NCBI GenBank assembly: GCA_010015745.1
Contig: ML978180.1
Location: forward strand, 124,001-188,000
Length of the DNA: 64,000 bases
DNA from: Setomelanomma holmii
Taxonomy: Eukaryota > Ascomycota > Dothideomycetes > Pleosporales > Phaeosphaeriaceae
Direction: 5' to 3'
The notes below the pieces were generated by a model that made no database searches, was not told the DNA's origin, and was given only the letters and a program-made list of their open reading frames with translations. This document shows, piece after piece, positions 44,604-56,133 of the stretch (position 1 is the first letter of the stretch; the number at the start of each line of letters is the position of its first letter). Both the position numbers and the translations under genes were made by a program.

Positions 44604-45589
44604 TGTGGGCGGTAGACGCGTAGAGAGGGGAAAACCCCAATCGCTGTCGGAGGAATGGTCGTGACTCTGTTCTAAGATGTTTCGTGCTTCAAGATGCTGC
44701 GGATAAAATGGATATGTTGTGTCGAACGAACGGGTTTTCAAAGAGAGACCATCAATACGCGCGGTGTGATTGAAGCATCGCATGGAGACTTCGAGCCGCT
44801 TGTGAGAGAGAGTCCTGAACGGGGGCCTTCCTCGCCCTGACTAGCTTCAAGAAGCGTCGACATGGTAGAGAAGCGACAAGTAGACAACGACTAGATCTTG
44901 CAGCAAGAGCGATGCGCCCTCAACCGCCTGGCGTCGTCCATACTTCTGCACAACACGTTGAAGCGCTTGCTAGTCATAACAGATGGATCCGGCGCGGCGG
45001 AGGAGGAAAGAAGACTGATGTGGCGAACACATTTATGTTGCGTTGGAGGAAGAGTGCAAGGTAGCAGGCCATGCAATCGTGATGACTCCGCCGAGCTAGC
45101 GCGATTCGACCACCCCCCAGCCTTGCGTTCCGGCGCCCTTCTGCCCTCCATACACGAGCCGCAACATCGTCATATCGCGGTACGAGCTTTCGCGACCATA
45201 CACAAGATCTAAATTGCCCTTTCGCATCGTCGCAGCGGGTCTAATGCGCCATGGCAGTCATCATTAGCCATGAACGGCAGGTGTGTGGCAGGACGCCTGA
45301 ACCTTGACCGGTCAAGTCATGATGCATTTCGAGCGCGACGAAGCTGAGTCAAAGCCTTTGAGTCGGCATAAATCAAAGGGAAGGTACAAGTAACATTGTG
45401 TGCATCGATCAGATCCTTCCCGGGTTCTAACACTTGCAAGCCGGCCCATGCGAATTGGACGAAAACGCCGTTGAAACACGACGTTAAAGAAGCATCTCAA
45501 CTCGATCTTTGGATTGCAATTGGTACGTCAAGGATACATACGAACCACGCAAAACATCTAGCTGACAGAAATATAGTAGGTCCGTCACC
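44604..45589. other. Intergenic between divergent genes
   Basis: The promoter region shared by the RING and VWA genes. It may include the N-terminal extension of the RING gene up to 44783. No other supported ORF. Confidence 0.5.
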
Positions 45590-48500
45590 ATGACCAACTG
45601 GAAGATTGTTCCGGAGCCTTCGGATGACAGCAAGATTGAATACACACCATTCCTTCGGAGTCGCAAGTTCTTCGCAATTGATGATTCCGGATCGACAGCT
45701 GGATCCATCTTGAGGCAAGAACGTGCATTCGCGGACGCTTTCTGGGCCAGTCACTCCAACATCAACGATTCGGTGGCTCTGTGGGGAAACTGGTGCGATG
45801 TTCCAACAAAGGATACCACGAATGTGCGCTGGATCTCTCGGCATGGTGGCACTCAGCCGTCGACCATTCTCAAAAGCCAGGCTGCCCTTGACGCAGTGAA
45901 GGATTCTGACGTCTGGTTCCTTCTAACTGACGGAGAGATATGGGATGGCGAAGTTGCCCAACTGGCAGAAATGGCGCTTTCAAAGGACGTTTTGAACGTA
46001 CCACTCGTTTTCCTCATCACTGGGTCGCGAGGCAAGACGCCCAGCAAAACCAATATTTCAGTCGGAATATCGTTCTTTGCGAGCTGCCAGGACACCCTCA
46101 TTTTATTCAAGGAAACAGCAACCGGCAAGATCTATGTAATTGCTGGTAAAGGCTGCTTTGCTTCGCTTGGTGGATCTGCAGCAGCACAGGATCTGGAGAG
46201 CTGGGACGATTTGCAGCTGTTCGAGGACGAGGCAGCCTTCTTCGATCACTGCGAGCGACTTGAGATCCAGGTCACAAAAGCAGAGACACGAGTCGAATCT
46301 GCTAAAGGCATTAGCCTTGGTGCAGAGTGGGAGGAACGACAAGAAGGGCCTGTGCGCATTGATCTTGACCTTCTTCCCAAATCTGGGCTTCTTTTGGACG
46401 ACGACCTCTTTGGTCTTCTCGCTGAAGAAGCATTCGATACACTAGCGGTGGCCTATAAGACACGCAGTCGAATTGCTGAGCTTCGAGCCCTCATACAGAA
46501 GCAGAAGATCGAGCAAGTCGCTCCAAAGCTGGAGGATGTTGCGGGCGCTGCAGGCATTCTCATCGAGCTAGGCAGGCCGGGCACGATAGAGTCGGCGCGC
46601 AAGACATTGCAAGAACAGTTGCGAGCTGCTCATGCGACGAATCGTCTACAATATCAAAAGACTATTAAAGACTTTGCTGATTCGAAGAAGGAGCAGAATA
46701 TGAAGAGGCGTAATCAGCTCGTCGATGCCGCGCTCAGGTCCTTGGCCTCCATCGAGGCCGCCGGTTTCAATGCCGATATCCTCTCGCGAAAAAGCAACCG
46801 AGCAAGACGAGCAGGAGTCGTTGACACAGCAGCTATTGACATTGATAAGCTCGACCTCGACGCACCTTCATACAAAGGCTTCTGTCTTGTCTGCTGCGGC
46901 GAAGACGAGGTCATGTCGATCTGCTTCAAAGAGCTTGATGCGGACGATCTCGAGGATAACACAACCGACTTTGCGCTCAACTTCCCACTTGCATCTGGTG
47001 CATCAGCGAAGAACATCAACCTCGTGTCAAGTCAGAATATATGCTTTCAATGCGCCTCTCTTGGGCCAGAAGGCAGATCGATCTATAATGAGGAGCTATC
47101 AGCAGTCATTCCTACAGTGCAGTATGACGCCAGTAACAAAAAATACGTCAACGACCAGTTGTACTCGGCCTTGACTGCGAGACTGGCGACGGGCGCCGCA
47201 GGTATCGCTCAGCTATTCATGGCCATTCTACTCGAACTACTCCGGACAAAGACATGGGCAGGTGCGAGCCTGGGTGAGAATGAGCCTTCCACTGATGAGC
47301 AACACGAGACTAGGCAGCGACGTGAAACATTCCAGTGGATGCTCGATCAGCTTGTACAAAACACGTGGACCCGTGAGGACTTCAAGGAAACCGGCGCATG
47401 GGTCAAGTTTCCCGGAGCCCTAACGTGGGTGGAGGAGGACTTTGAGAAGCATGGTCTTGCTAGCTTCATTGTCACATACCCGGTATCCGGCTTCACCAAT
47501 CTTTTGGCTCTCGGGACAAGTCTCGGCGAGTTCTCTGAGTCGCAAGTTAGACGCGTAAAGTCTGCAAAAGTCCTTCACTCCATCGCATCAAGGTATCTCG
47601 CGGAATTGCAAATTGTGTTGCAAGCTAGTGTCTCTGACGAGCACTGGAAGCAAAAGTATCTCGAGGTCCTCTACCAGGACTTCAATGGGCCTCTTGTGCC
47701 TAGAGATCAGGGCTCCGCATCTCTAGTCACCAGCACAGGTATATTCTGCGAGCGTCTCGCTGCTTGTATTGCTACTACAGAAATGCAGATCGATAACGAC
47801 ACCATGCGCAAGGTTCAGCTCATGCTTTTCTGGCTGCTCTTCAAGCAAAGAGACCACTGCACAGCACAGACATTCTTCACTCGACTCCGAGATTCTGAAC
47901 CCCTAGCACGAGCAGTCCTAGACACTAGACTCACCGTCCCAAACACAGAATCTGCCAACGCACTACTTGGCATCTTCGCCATCCAAGACGCACAATTGAT
48001 CAATCCAACCGCAGCTCAAAAGCACAGCGGCCTCATACCCTTCGTCAACCCGTTCGGCGCCTCCGTCCTTCACTGCGGCGCAGCAGGCTGTAATAAAATC
48101 TTTTGCGCGCTCACCAACCCCGCCGAAATCACCGAAAAGTCCATCTACGCAATCCGAGACGCCCGCACAAAGCACCTCATCGACGTCTTCGGCATCAAAT
48201 CCCGGTTCGAGACCTCGCCCACGGGCCTGCCTGAACGCCCTGATACTCACGCCGGCCATCCGCCAACCTCGATCCACGTCAACTTGCACATTAGCATCGC
48301 GCGCGAGTGGTCCGCACACTCTCCCAAGCAGCGCAAGGCGATTCTGAACAACGAGAACGGCGCGCAAGATGAGTTCGTTGTGAATGTGAGAAGGAGATTG
48401 TGTAGCGAGGGACGGGGCAATATTTTCCAGGAGGGAATGGATGAGGAGACGAGGGTGTTGCTGCCGAGTTTCTTTGAGGTGTTGGGGAGGGCGATGAGGA

Positions 48501-48619
48501 GGGAGGAGAAGGGTAGGGACGAGGAGGGTGAGGGGGTGGAGGGGTATGAGATTGATTGGGATGGAAACACGTTGATGGGCAAGGTGCGGTGGGAGTTGGA
48601 GGATAGGGAGGGGAGATGA
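45590..48619 (+). CDS. Large VWA-domain protein, unknown function
   Basis: A single open frame of 1009 aa. The N-terminal ~190 residues are von Willebrand factor A-like: KFFAIDDSGSTAGSI supplies a MIDAS DxSxS (Asp31, Ser33, Ser35) and VWFLLTDGEIWDG supplies the second metal-binding loop. A helical middle region (~270-400; TLAVAYKTRSRIAELRALIQKQK; KKEQNMKRRNQLVDAALRSL) is followed by cysteine pairs CLVCCGEDEVMSIC and CFQC (~435-495), which look zinc-binding. A large helical region and CGAAGCNKIFC (~825) come next. The C-terminus is acidic/basic mixed. The VWA fold plus Cys clusters suggests a cytosolic scaffold or ubiquitin-pathway protein, but that is a guess. Intronless. The start is the first ATG of the frame. 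Confidence 0.85.
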   Translation: MTNWKIVPEPSDDSKIEYTPFLRSRKFFAIDDSGSTAGSILRQERAFADAFWASHSNINDSVALWGNWCDVPTKDTTNVRWISRHGGTQPSTILKSQAALDAVKDSDVWFLLTDGEIWDGEVAQLAEMALSKDVLNVPLVFLITGSRGKTPSKTNISVGISFFASCQDTLILFKETATGKIYVIAGKGCFASLGGSAAAQDLESWDDLQLFEDEAAFFDHCERLEIQVTKAETRVESAKGISLGAEWEERQEGPVRIDLDLLPKSGLLLDDDLFGLLAEEAFDTLAVAYKTRSRIAELRALIQKQKIEQVAPKLEDVAGAAGILIELGRPGTIESARKTLQEQLRAAHATNRLQYQKTIKDFADSKKEQNMKRRNQLVDAALRSLASIEAAGFNADILSRKSNRARRAGVVDTAAIDIDKLDLDAPSYKGFCLVCCGEDEVMSICFKELDADDLEDNTTDFALNFPLASGASAKNINLVSSQNICFQCASLGPEGRSIYNEELSAVIPTVQYDASNKKYVNDQLYSALTARLATGAAGIAQLFMAILLELLRTKTWAGASLGENEPSTDEQHETRQRRETFQWMLDQLVQNTWTREDFKETGAWVKFPGALTWVEEDFEKHGLASFIVTYPVSGFTNLLALGTSLGEFSESQVRRVKSAKVLHSIASRYLAELQIVLQASVSDEHWKQKYLEVLYQDFNGPLVPRDQGSASLVTSTGIFCERLAACIATTEMQIDNDTMRKVQLMLFWLLFKQRDHCTAQTFFTRLRDSEPLARAVLDTRLTVPNTESANALLGIFAIQDAQLINPTAAQKHSGLIPFVNPFGASVLHCGAAGCNKIFCALTNPAEITEKSIYAIRDARTKHLIDVFGIKSRFETSPTGLPERPDTHAGHPPTSIHVNLHISIAREWSAHSPKQRKAILNNENGAQDEFVVNVRRRLCSEGRGNIFQEGMDEETRVLLPSFFEVLGRAMRREEKGRDEEGEGVEGYEIDWDGNTLMGKVRWELEDREGR

Positions 48620-48813
48620 GGACGTGGTGAGGTTATTGGATTATAGAGAGTTCACTTATCATTAATTTCGAATTATCACTCACTTGTTGCTTCCAAAAGC
48701 TCTTCGTCTGATGCAATGCTGTGCCGTAGTGTCGGAATACACAAAGAGTTGTTCTCCGAAATTCCTGCAATCCCTCAGCCAACCAATTCCACCCCGTGTC
48801 CTTCACTCCTCAT

Positions 48814-48815
<2 letters not shown>

Positions 48816-48867
<52 letters not shown>
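48816..48867 (+). repeat. (CA)26 microsatellite
   Basis: An uninterrupted run of CA dinucleotides over 52 bp in the spacer between the convergent VWA and GH79 genes. Probably length-polymorphic. Confidence 0.98.
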
Positions 48868-48870
<3 letters not shown>

Positions 48871-49567
48871 TCCAACATTCCTCAACATCAGTAGCAGTAT
48901 CATAACAACAGACTAACATACTACTCGCCTTCTGCATTGGTGTTCGTAAGGCATTCTACCCCAAGGTCTCACTTCCGTACTCGGGTCCCACACCCTTTGC
49001 AATTTCCCAGCCCCGAAACGCTTCCTTTCGCGTAGACTTTAGGCCACGACCTCCACACCCGTGCCGTTGCGGAAGGGATGGGCTGGGTGACTGGGAAAGG
49101 ACGGAAATGGGGTTGGGCAAGGACGCCTTGAATACTTAGCATAGCATCGTGACAACTGTGCCCCTCCAGTTGAATAACGTCAATGTGCAAATCGTACTGG
49201 TATGATTCCCCGAGGTTATGAAGAGGTAGTCACCAAGATTGTGGCACGGCGTGTGAAGTAGATATTATATCAATTTCATCTCCTCCCAACTCTCTCTGCT
49301 CCCTATCCTTATAACAAAAGAACTAAAAATACGTTCGCGCCCCGCTGCTTCGACGGTTTATATACAAATCCATCTCCATCTAAACTCCAATATCCAGTCG
49401 TGAGTTTGATCCCAGAAACAAATCAAACGTCGCGAAGCTATAAGCTCATGCCAATAAAAAGTTGCTCAATGTTCCCGACAAACGCCAATAGATGCTTATG
49501 CTATGCCCGTTCCAACGCCATATATACAGTTCATGCAGTTCGTAGTAAGATAAAAAGTGTGATGCGA
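48868..49567. other. Intergenic, 3' flanks
   Basis: Convergent spacer downstream of the VWA and GH79 genes. No gene recognised. Confidence 0.5.
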
Positions 49568-51359
49568 TTATGCGCTCATCACCATTGCCAGCGCTAGGAA
49601 AATGGTGACGGCGGTGGTGTAGACTGCGTTACGGGAGCCGCTGATGATGGAAGAGGCTGCGCTGCTCTTCTTGCTTTGTGTTGGGTCAGGCTTGAGGACG
49701 GCGTTGACGCCGAGTTTCGAGCCGATGTTGGCAACGACGGCTTGCGAGTCGCGGACTGGGATGCTGACTTTACCGGAGCTGTCGGTGGTGAATTTGTACT
49801 CGCTGGCGTCTACAATGGTCGAGTTGCCCGTGATGTCGTCGTAGCTCATGCCGTTCCATGTAACGCCAGTCGCGACCTCTGCACCGTCTGCAGTGAGGTA
49901 AGAGAGATAGACGTGCTTGTTGGCGTTGCTGGAACCCAGGCTCAGACTGAAAGTGAAGCTGTCCTTGGTCCCAACGGAGCTGTTAGCCTCCTTGGAGTTG
50001 ATCAGGACGACGGCCTGGAGGTTGTTGTTGGCATATGCAGTGTATGCGCGGATACGACCATCGTATGCAGCGCCAACATTGCTGGTCTTCAGAGCCGAGA
50101 TCTGCGTGGTGCCATTGCCGTTGCCGATGATCTGAGCAACAGCAGCATGGGCGTAGTACTGCGGTCGCACAAAGGTCGTGTCGTGGCCGTACATGGGGAT
50201 GGGCTGCCAAGCGGAAGCATTCGAGTTGTCGGTCATGTGCATCTGCACCGACGAGATGCCGATGGATGCAGCGTATAGGAAGAAATTCAGGGTCCACAGC
50301 GATGCGCCGAAAACGTCGCTGACGCCGGGCATTCCGATGGGACCAACGGAACTCATCTCACGCAGCACGTAAGGCAATCCAGTCTTGAGGGCGATGCCAA
50401 CCTGCTTCTCCCAGTAGGCAAACTGGGTGTTGGTCTGATCCATATCCATGAGGTCGTCGAGCGTGAGTGGTGTCCTGGTGACGCCAATGACTACAGGGGG
50501 TCAGCCAATGATTTGGATGCATCATGCCGGGCAACTTACAATAAAAGTAGTCGTGCTGGTTCCACACAGTCACGTAGTTATCACCATTCCTTCCTTCCAG
50601 GATACCATCACTGACGAGCTGCGAGATTTCAAAGGTGGTACCAATGGTCGATGCGGTTGCCGGGGGCTCAAAGAATGCACATGGCAGACCCGCAGGCGTC
50701 AGAACACGGGTGCACACCTGCTCGCAGCGATCGAGGAATTGGCTCGTGTAAGTGTTGCCCGACCAGGCGCCTGTGCGGAATCCATTCTGCAGCCACAGGT
50801 CTGGCTCGTTGCCAACTTCGAACGAGTAAAGCTTGGTGTTCTTGATGCCGCTCACGGCGCCCTGTGCCAGAGCGACAATGTGGTCCGCCCAGTCGGCGTC
50901 CATGTATGCCATGTTGAGGCCGAATGTGACGGGCGTGTCTTTGGGGAAGCGGTCGAGGGCTGAGAAGTAGCCGGGGCCTATTATCATCGAGTCGGCGGCA
51001 ATGGCGCCCTGTGCCTGCGAGTTCTTGTTGGGCGCCCATCGCATCTCTGTCTTGCTCTCATTCCACACCATATAATCTTGCGTGTTTCCTCCCAACCGAA
51101 TGTGCGGCGGCGCACCAGAGTATTCCGCCAGGTTCTGCAGCAGTTGCACGGACAAATGGTTCACATAGTCGTCGCCGCCTGTGAAGGAAAACAGATTTGA
51201 AGGTTCGATGCCAAAGCCAGCAAACGAAGGGTCGAGATAGTTCGACGCACCCGACGGTGCAGTGGTGCCAAGGGCTATGGAGAGCGAGTTCTGAGCGAGG
51301 GCGACGGGCAGGGCCAGTATGGCTGCTATGCTAGTGCTGGTACTTATCGGACGAAACAT
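49568..51359 (-). CDS. GH79 glycoside hydrolase (beta-glucuronidase/heparanase-like), GPI-type C-terminus
   Basis: A secreted retaining glycosidase likely acting on glucuronic-acid-containing polysaccharide or arabinogalactan. Exon 1 is 50540-51359 and exon 2 is 49568-50490, with a 49-bp intron (GTAAGT...CCTGTAG) joining DYFYF to IGVTRTPLT; ~580 aa. The signal peptide is residues 1-22 (IAAILALPVALA). Family landmarks are HIRLGGNTQDYMVW, the acid/base in FEVGNEPDLW (Glu ~185), the nucleophile in YVLREMSSVG (Glu ~318), and the beta-sandwich C-terminal domain (GRIRAYTAYANNNLQAVVLINS...). A Ser-rich stalk and hydrophobic end (AVTIFLALAMVMSA) suggest GPI anchoring. Confidence 0.93.
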
Positions 51360-52806
51360 GGTTGCGTGTATATTATGCGGGTACTCCTATAGCGAGAGAG
51401 AGGTGCGCGGATGCAACGGCCACGCAATGGATTATTTTACTGTAGTAGCAATTCCGAAAACGACAGCGGAAATGAAGAGCAGGTCAGCGAGTGCAAACGT
51501 TGGCGGGTGCGGAAGGGAAAGAAAGGGAGCGGAGGGTGATGGCTGGGATGTATGGTGTGGAAGGCCGGCGCGGCAGGGTAGTAGGGCTATCAAAGTCAAC
51601 AAGATTCTGCGCATGCGTCACTTATTTGCAAGGCGGCTCCACCCCGGCCAGTCGCGCCTTTTCCTTCAGCAGCGGGACTGCGCGGAGCTGGAGCACGCTA
51701 TGAAGTCATTACTGTCAGAGCAGGCCCACGTTTCTGCGACTGAATGGTAGCCATGCGCTCCGACATACTGAGGTCCACAGCGCGCCTGAGTGTGTCAGTT
51801 ATCGCGGTGAGCTTTTGCGGGATACGCGTCAGCGCCTGGCTTCCGTGAGCGGCAACTGCCAAAATGGTGGCGCCTCGGATCTGCTGAGCTAACCTCCGAA
51901 ACGAGCCCATCTATATTGAGCCACCAGTGCTTGCAGATCGAGCAAGCACGCGAAGCTTGATTCTCGCAGGGTTGCGCTCAAACCCATCATCGACTACACC
52001 ACGTTCGTGCCTCCATCTCGATGTGTGCGGGCTGAAAGGCCATGTGTGACACCCTAAAGCACAGTCGCACATCGTTCGCTCAAAGTATCAAATCACGATC
52101 AGCCCCCCCGGCCCTGCAGGCGCCTCAGCCTCATGGATGGTACCTGAGCATCGCAATATATTGGCCTGATATGACCGCCGCGCGTGGTTGCTTGAGCTTG
52201 TTGTATTGCCCAGCCCTCACAAAAGCTCCCGTAGCCTGCAGCGCCCAGCGTCACAGCTTCCAGCCGCCGGGTCCACTTCCGCGGACAACATGACGCCGTC
52301 TTCCCACCTCCTTGCCTGCACCAGCCCGTTCTCGAAAGCTTTGTGTCCGCCACCCTTAGCCACCTTTTGCACGCGCAACGGCTGAAATAGACAATGCCGG
52401 CATATCCGCATAGCACCAACGCTGCCAAGCCCAGTCCGCCGCAATGACAGCCTTCAGCAAGGATTTCTTGTTTGTGTAGACACGCCTAGATCAAAAGAGC
52501 CGCATCTTCCGTTGTTAGTGGGCGACTATGATGCCATCGCATTGATCCTGACTGCGATCTCCCGCAGCAGCTTTGAGCATTTCTCGACGCTCTTTCAGAT
52601 GGTGAATACGGTATGTGAGACGATGCGCTTGTATTGCGTCAGCATCACCGGGCCTGCCCACTTGGCGCATCACTTTCCAATATTGTCCTTGGCGTCGCAA
52701 GCTTGTCTTTGTCTGCCACCTTGAATCCAATCCAATACAGCATGGTGTTTGTCCAGCTTGTTTGTTCTGGTACAGTCAGCTTTCCTGTCCATGCTCCATC
52801 CTTTTC
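51360..52806. other. Intergenic, no gene seen
   Basis: 1.4 kb upstream of the GH79 gene. Several short ORFs, none with motifs or codon character I trust. Confidence 0.45.
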
Positions 52807-53370
52807 TCACCACGAAGTCTTGATCCGTTGGTAGACACGCAACAGCTTGTGTTCGACAGCATGATGCATGGCTTCCATGTCGGTGCGCATCATGCCGTTA
52901 TGAACCTCAGGCTTGCTGAAAGTGGGCATTGGCGATGAGGACGACGCGGTGTCGAAATGCGCAATTGTCACATCCAATCGAACGATGAGGTGTGAGAGTT
53001 GTTCGTGATAGCGGGGAGCCGGAAAGAGAAGACCACCCGAGATGCTCAAAGGGTCGCGTAGGGTGCGAAAGTCCAATCGAGCTCGAATCGCGGGGTACTG
53101 GGGGTATTTCGTGGTAGCCGTCTGCGCCGGCACGATTTTCCTGACATAGCAGTAAAATGCGTTCCTGGAGTAGAAGAAGGCTGCAGCCTCACCGTGCAGC
53201 TGTTTGCACGTTCGCAGGAGTACTATGCCATCCACCTTCGTCACTTCTGTTGGAGTGATTTGAATCTCATCAGGAAAGAGAAGGAGTTGAGCATACACGG
53301 CGTTGCGGACCTTGCACGGTGGGTCACGGAAGCTGTGTTGGCATGAGTCTGTTGCACAGCTGTGCTCCAC
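52807..53370 (-). CDS. F-box-like (2EXR-type) fungal protein, possibly incomplete at N-terminus
   Basis: The segment FRDPPCKVRNAVYAQLLLFPDE matches the usual fungal pattern F..LPxELRNxVYxxLL, and IVLLRTCKQLHGEAAAFFYSRNAFYCYV is the characteristic second block of these proteins. A C-terminal helical portion follows (MEAMHHAVEHKLLRVYQRIK). The LPxE core is degraded to PPCK. The upstream reading frame appears to change near 53340, where another frame carries a polar N-terminus (MSSRQTASPTTSVQHQ..., ~53515), so a missing first exon or a frameshift is possible. Such genes are abundant, lineage-specific and of unknown role. Confidence 0.55.
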   Translation of the reverse strand: MEHSCATDSCQHSFRDPPCKVRNAVYAQLLLFPDEIQITPTEVTKVDGIVLLRTCKQLHGEAAAFFYSRNAFYCYVRKIVPAQTATTKYPQYPAIRARLDFRTLRDPLSISGGLLFPAPRYHEQLSHLIVRLDVTIAHFDTASSSSPMPTFSKPEVHNGMMRTDMEAMHHAVEHKLLRVYQRIKTSW

Positions 53371-54307
53371 AATCCCTCGCGCTGGTCGGTGGTAAATTTG
53401 CTGCGCTCTGTTGGAACAGCGATACGTTCGCTCACATGGGTATCGATGAGAGTGACCGCCATGGATTGATGCTGTACTGAGGTTGTAGGTGAAGCCGTCT
53501 GTCGTGAAGACATCTGAGAGTCATTGTATTGAAGTGAAGAGACACGGTCGTCAGTGTCCCATGCACAGAGATTCTGCACACACGAAGCGTCTCCTGTCTA
53601 AAGACGTCCAGGACACTCTATCTGGATCCACGGGTACTTGGTCTGTCCCTCACGTGGTTGCTCAGGAGTGGGAAGTCGCGACCTTGACGAGAAAGGATCC
53701 TCGACCAGAACCTGCCAGATGCATCATATGGCCCTTGTCAAAAAGTCACTATTGATCCGGGCAACGGCGAAAATACACTCCGATTCACCGCCTCCGCCTC
53801 CGCGTCAAAATTGCGCAGGTCCAGCCGATCTGTACGCATCGACCTGCATCGTTGGTGCTCCCGACACATTCCCTCCGACGTTCACATGGCACCACCATCA
53901 CACGCATATTTGCTCTGCAAGAGTCATAGGGCAGAGGCTAATCACAATCCGTTCGCAACATGAGGTGTTCATGAAGGGCCGAATCATATTTGATTGTGGC
54001 TGCTAGCATTTTCGGTGATTCTGTAGGGCTGAAAACGCTCTGCGCTTCAAGTTGCTTCAACGAGGGTCAGCCGAGGCACAACGGAGAACGGTGTCAGAAG
54101 CTCAGCTCCGGCCTGAGGCATGCGGCCGTATAACATGAGCATCATGAGATGCTTTGGAAAATAAATATATGGGATGTGGGCGCTTTCTCCCTGTCATCAG
54201 TATCGAACCACATTCACACATCCGTACATTCTCGGGACCCCCGCACGTGCTCAACGCATCGAAATACCTCGCTCTATCACGATACTCTTCACCCTCGGAT
54301 ATTTACG
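53371..54307. other. Intergenic
   Basis: Between the divergent F-box-like and SNG1-family genes. It may include an N-terminal exon of the F-box-like gene near 53480-53515. Confidence 0.4.
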
Positions 54308-55774
54308 ATGGTCTTCGGATTTATCAATCGGCTTCGCCGTTTCGAAGGCCATTCTACTCTTGCAGACGAAAATCGCAAGCACTTCCGAGACCAGGAATGG
54401 AAACCAATACGGATGAAAGTCATCCTTCAAATCACAGCAGGTGGCATCGCATTCATGCTGTGGTTCCTCGTATGTCTCAGCTACATGTATGGCACCTTGT
54501 ATCTGTCGCCCAGTAGACACGCAGCGTTCCATGTCCTAGCTGTCGACTACGATGGAGGTGTCGTGGGACAAGCGATGCAAGCAGCATACTCGCAGCTGAA
54601 AGGGCCAGGCTTCTTCACACTCAAATTCCACTCGCCTGAGTAGTATCCTTCCGAGGAAGATGTATACCGAGCTGTGTGGCGAGGAGACTACCGGGCTTCA
54701 ATTGTCGCAACCGACGGAGCCTCGACACGACTTTCGGCTGCTCTTCAGGGAGGTCAGGCAGCGTCAACATATAGCTCCTCGAACGCTCTACACTATGTCT
54801 GGAATCAGCAATACTATACCACCTTCGCCAACGCTATCGTACAAGGCCACATGACGCAGTTGATTGCTGCCACGCGACTTGCTTACAACAAGATCAATGG
54901 CACACAAGCTTCGCATGCCGTCAATACCACCGATTCCGCAGCCGTACAAGCCTTCCTGAACCCAATTCAGGCTGGCGCAACCAACATTCACGCCACCACT
55001 TTTGGCACGTCTATTCTCATGAATACAGTGTCCATGGCTATGCCTATCATGCAGCAATTTTTCTTCCTCCTTGTCCTCAACGGCGTCCTCGGCATGCACA
55101 ACCTCTACAAGAAAATGACTGTTATGTCCAATCTTCGATTCCGTCGCATCGCTGGAAGCATATTCACATTCGGTGCTGCGCTGTGCCAAGCTGGATACTA
55201 CTGGGCCTTTCGCGAGAAATGGGACGTCAATGGCAATCAGTTTGTTCTGACCTGGATGATCATATGGCTCCTCATGCACATCCATCTCTTGGTCCTCGAC
55301 AGCATTTCGACCGTCGCCCCACTGCCAGTCATGCCATTTGTTGTCCTGCTCTGGGTTCTGCTCAATATGGCGAGTGCACTCAGTCCTCTTGAGTTGCAAG
55401 CTGGCTTCTTCCACTGGGGCATAGCCCTTCCAAGCCACGAGGCATACTCCGTCATGGTGGCCATCTGGACCGGAGGGGCGCACAATCGGCTATATAGAGC
55501 TCTCCCAATCTTGTTCGCGTGGTGGATATTGGCAAACATCACCACTACGCTCACACATCTGCGAGCTTGCCATCTGGCGTACAAACTCGAACTGCAAGAC
55601 AGTGGTCACGGCGATGGGAAAGATGAGGAGCCGGGACCGTCGCTGAGGAACTTTTTGTCAAAGTTGAATACGATGTCACGAACGCCGACACGGCTGAAGC
55701 GCCAGAGGACGGTTAATGAGGCTGCACTGGAGAGGCGCGAGGTGTATGGACCCGGCATTCCGCCACTGGCGTAA
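54308..55774 (+). pseudogene. SNG1-family (DUF3533) membrane protein with in-frame amber stop
   Basis: Related to yeast Sng1 (nitrosoguanidine resistance), a plasma-membrane protein. From ATG 54308 the frame gives a cytosolic N-terminus, TM1 (GGIAFMLWFLVCLSYMYGTLYLS), the VLAVDYDGGVVGQAM motif and KFHSPE, then TAG at 54641-54643 (codon 112). The same frame continues immediately with YPSEEDVYRAVWRGDYRASIV, a family-typical extracellular stretch, and then five hydrophobic helices (QQFFFLLVLNGVLGM; IAGSIFTFGAALCQAGYYW; LTWMIIWLLMHIHLLVLD; MPFVVLLWVLLNMASAL; LPILFAWWILANITTTL). A polar C-tail ends at 55774. Total 488 codons, typical. The stop sits where Q or E is expected, and CAG to TAG is the simplest change. 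One lesion only, so a read check is decisive. Confidence 0.88.
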
Positions 55775-56133
55775 TTGTGTTTAGAGGTTAATTCACTTCC
55801 CACATATGATACCCTTGTTTTCAAGCGTTCGTAGGATTACATGAAGATTCCAACCTGATAGTAATAGACTTTGTTCGTCCCTGCATGAGTAGGATTCTGG
55901 TTTGGCGCGTGAGATATCCCCGCTCTAACTCCGCGAAACGACTTCGAAAGCGGAGCTCTGCTTCGATGCTTGACACTGACATCAGCCTTTCGAGTCAATC
56001 CTTCCAAAGCGAGCAGCAATGGGTGCAGTTATGTGCGGGCCAGACGAAGGACGCAGGCCTCGTCTGACAGATTACATCGAAGGACTGCCTCCATAAAAGT
56101 TCCTGAAAACGTACGCATGCACAGCAATACATC
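55775..56133. other. Intergenic, promoter of acyl-CoA ligase
   Basis: 359 bp. Nothing besides the expected flanks. Confidence 0.5.
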
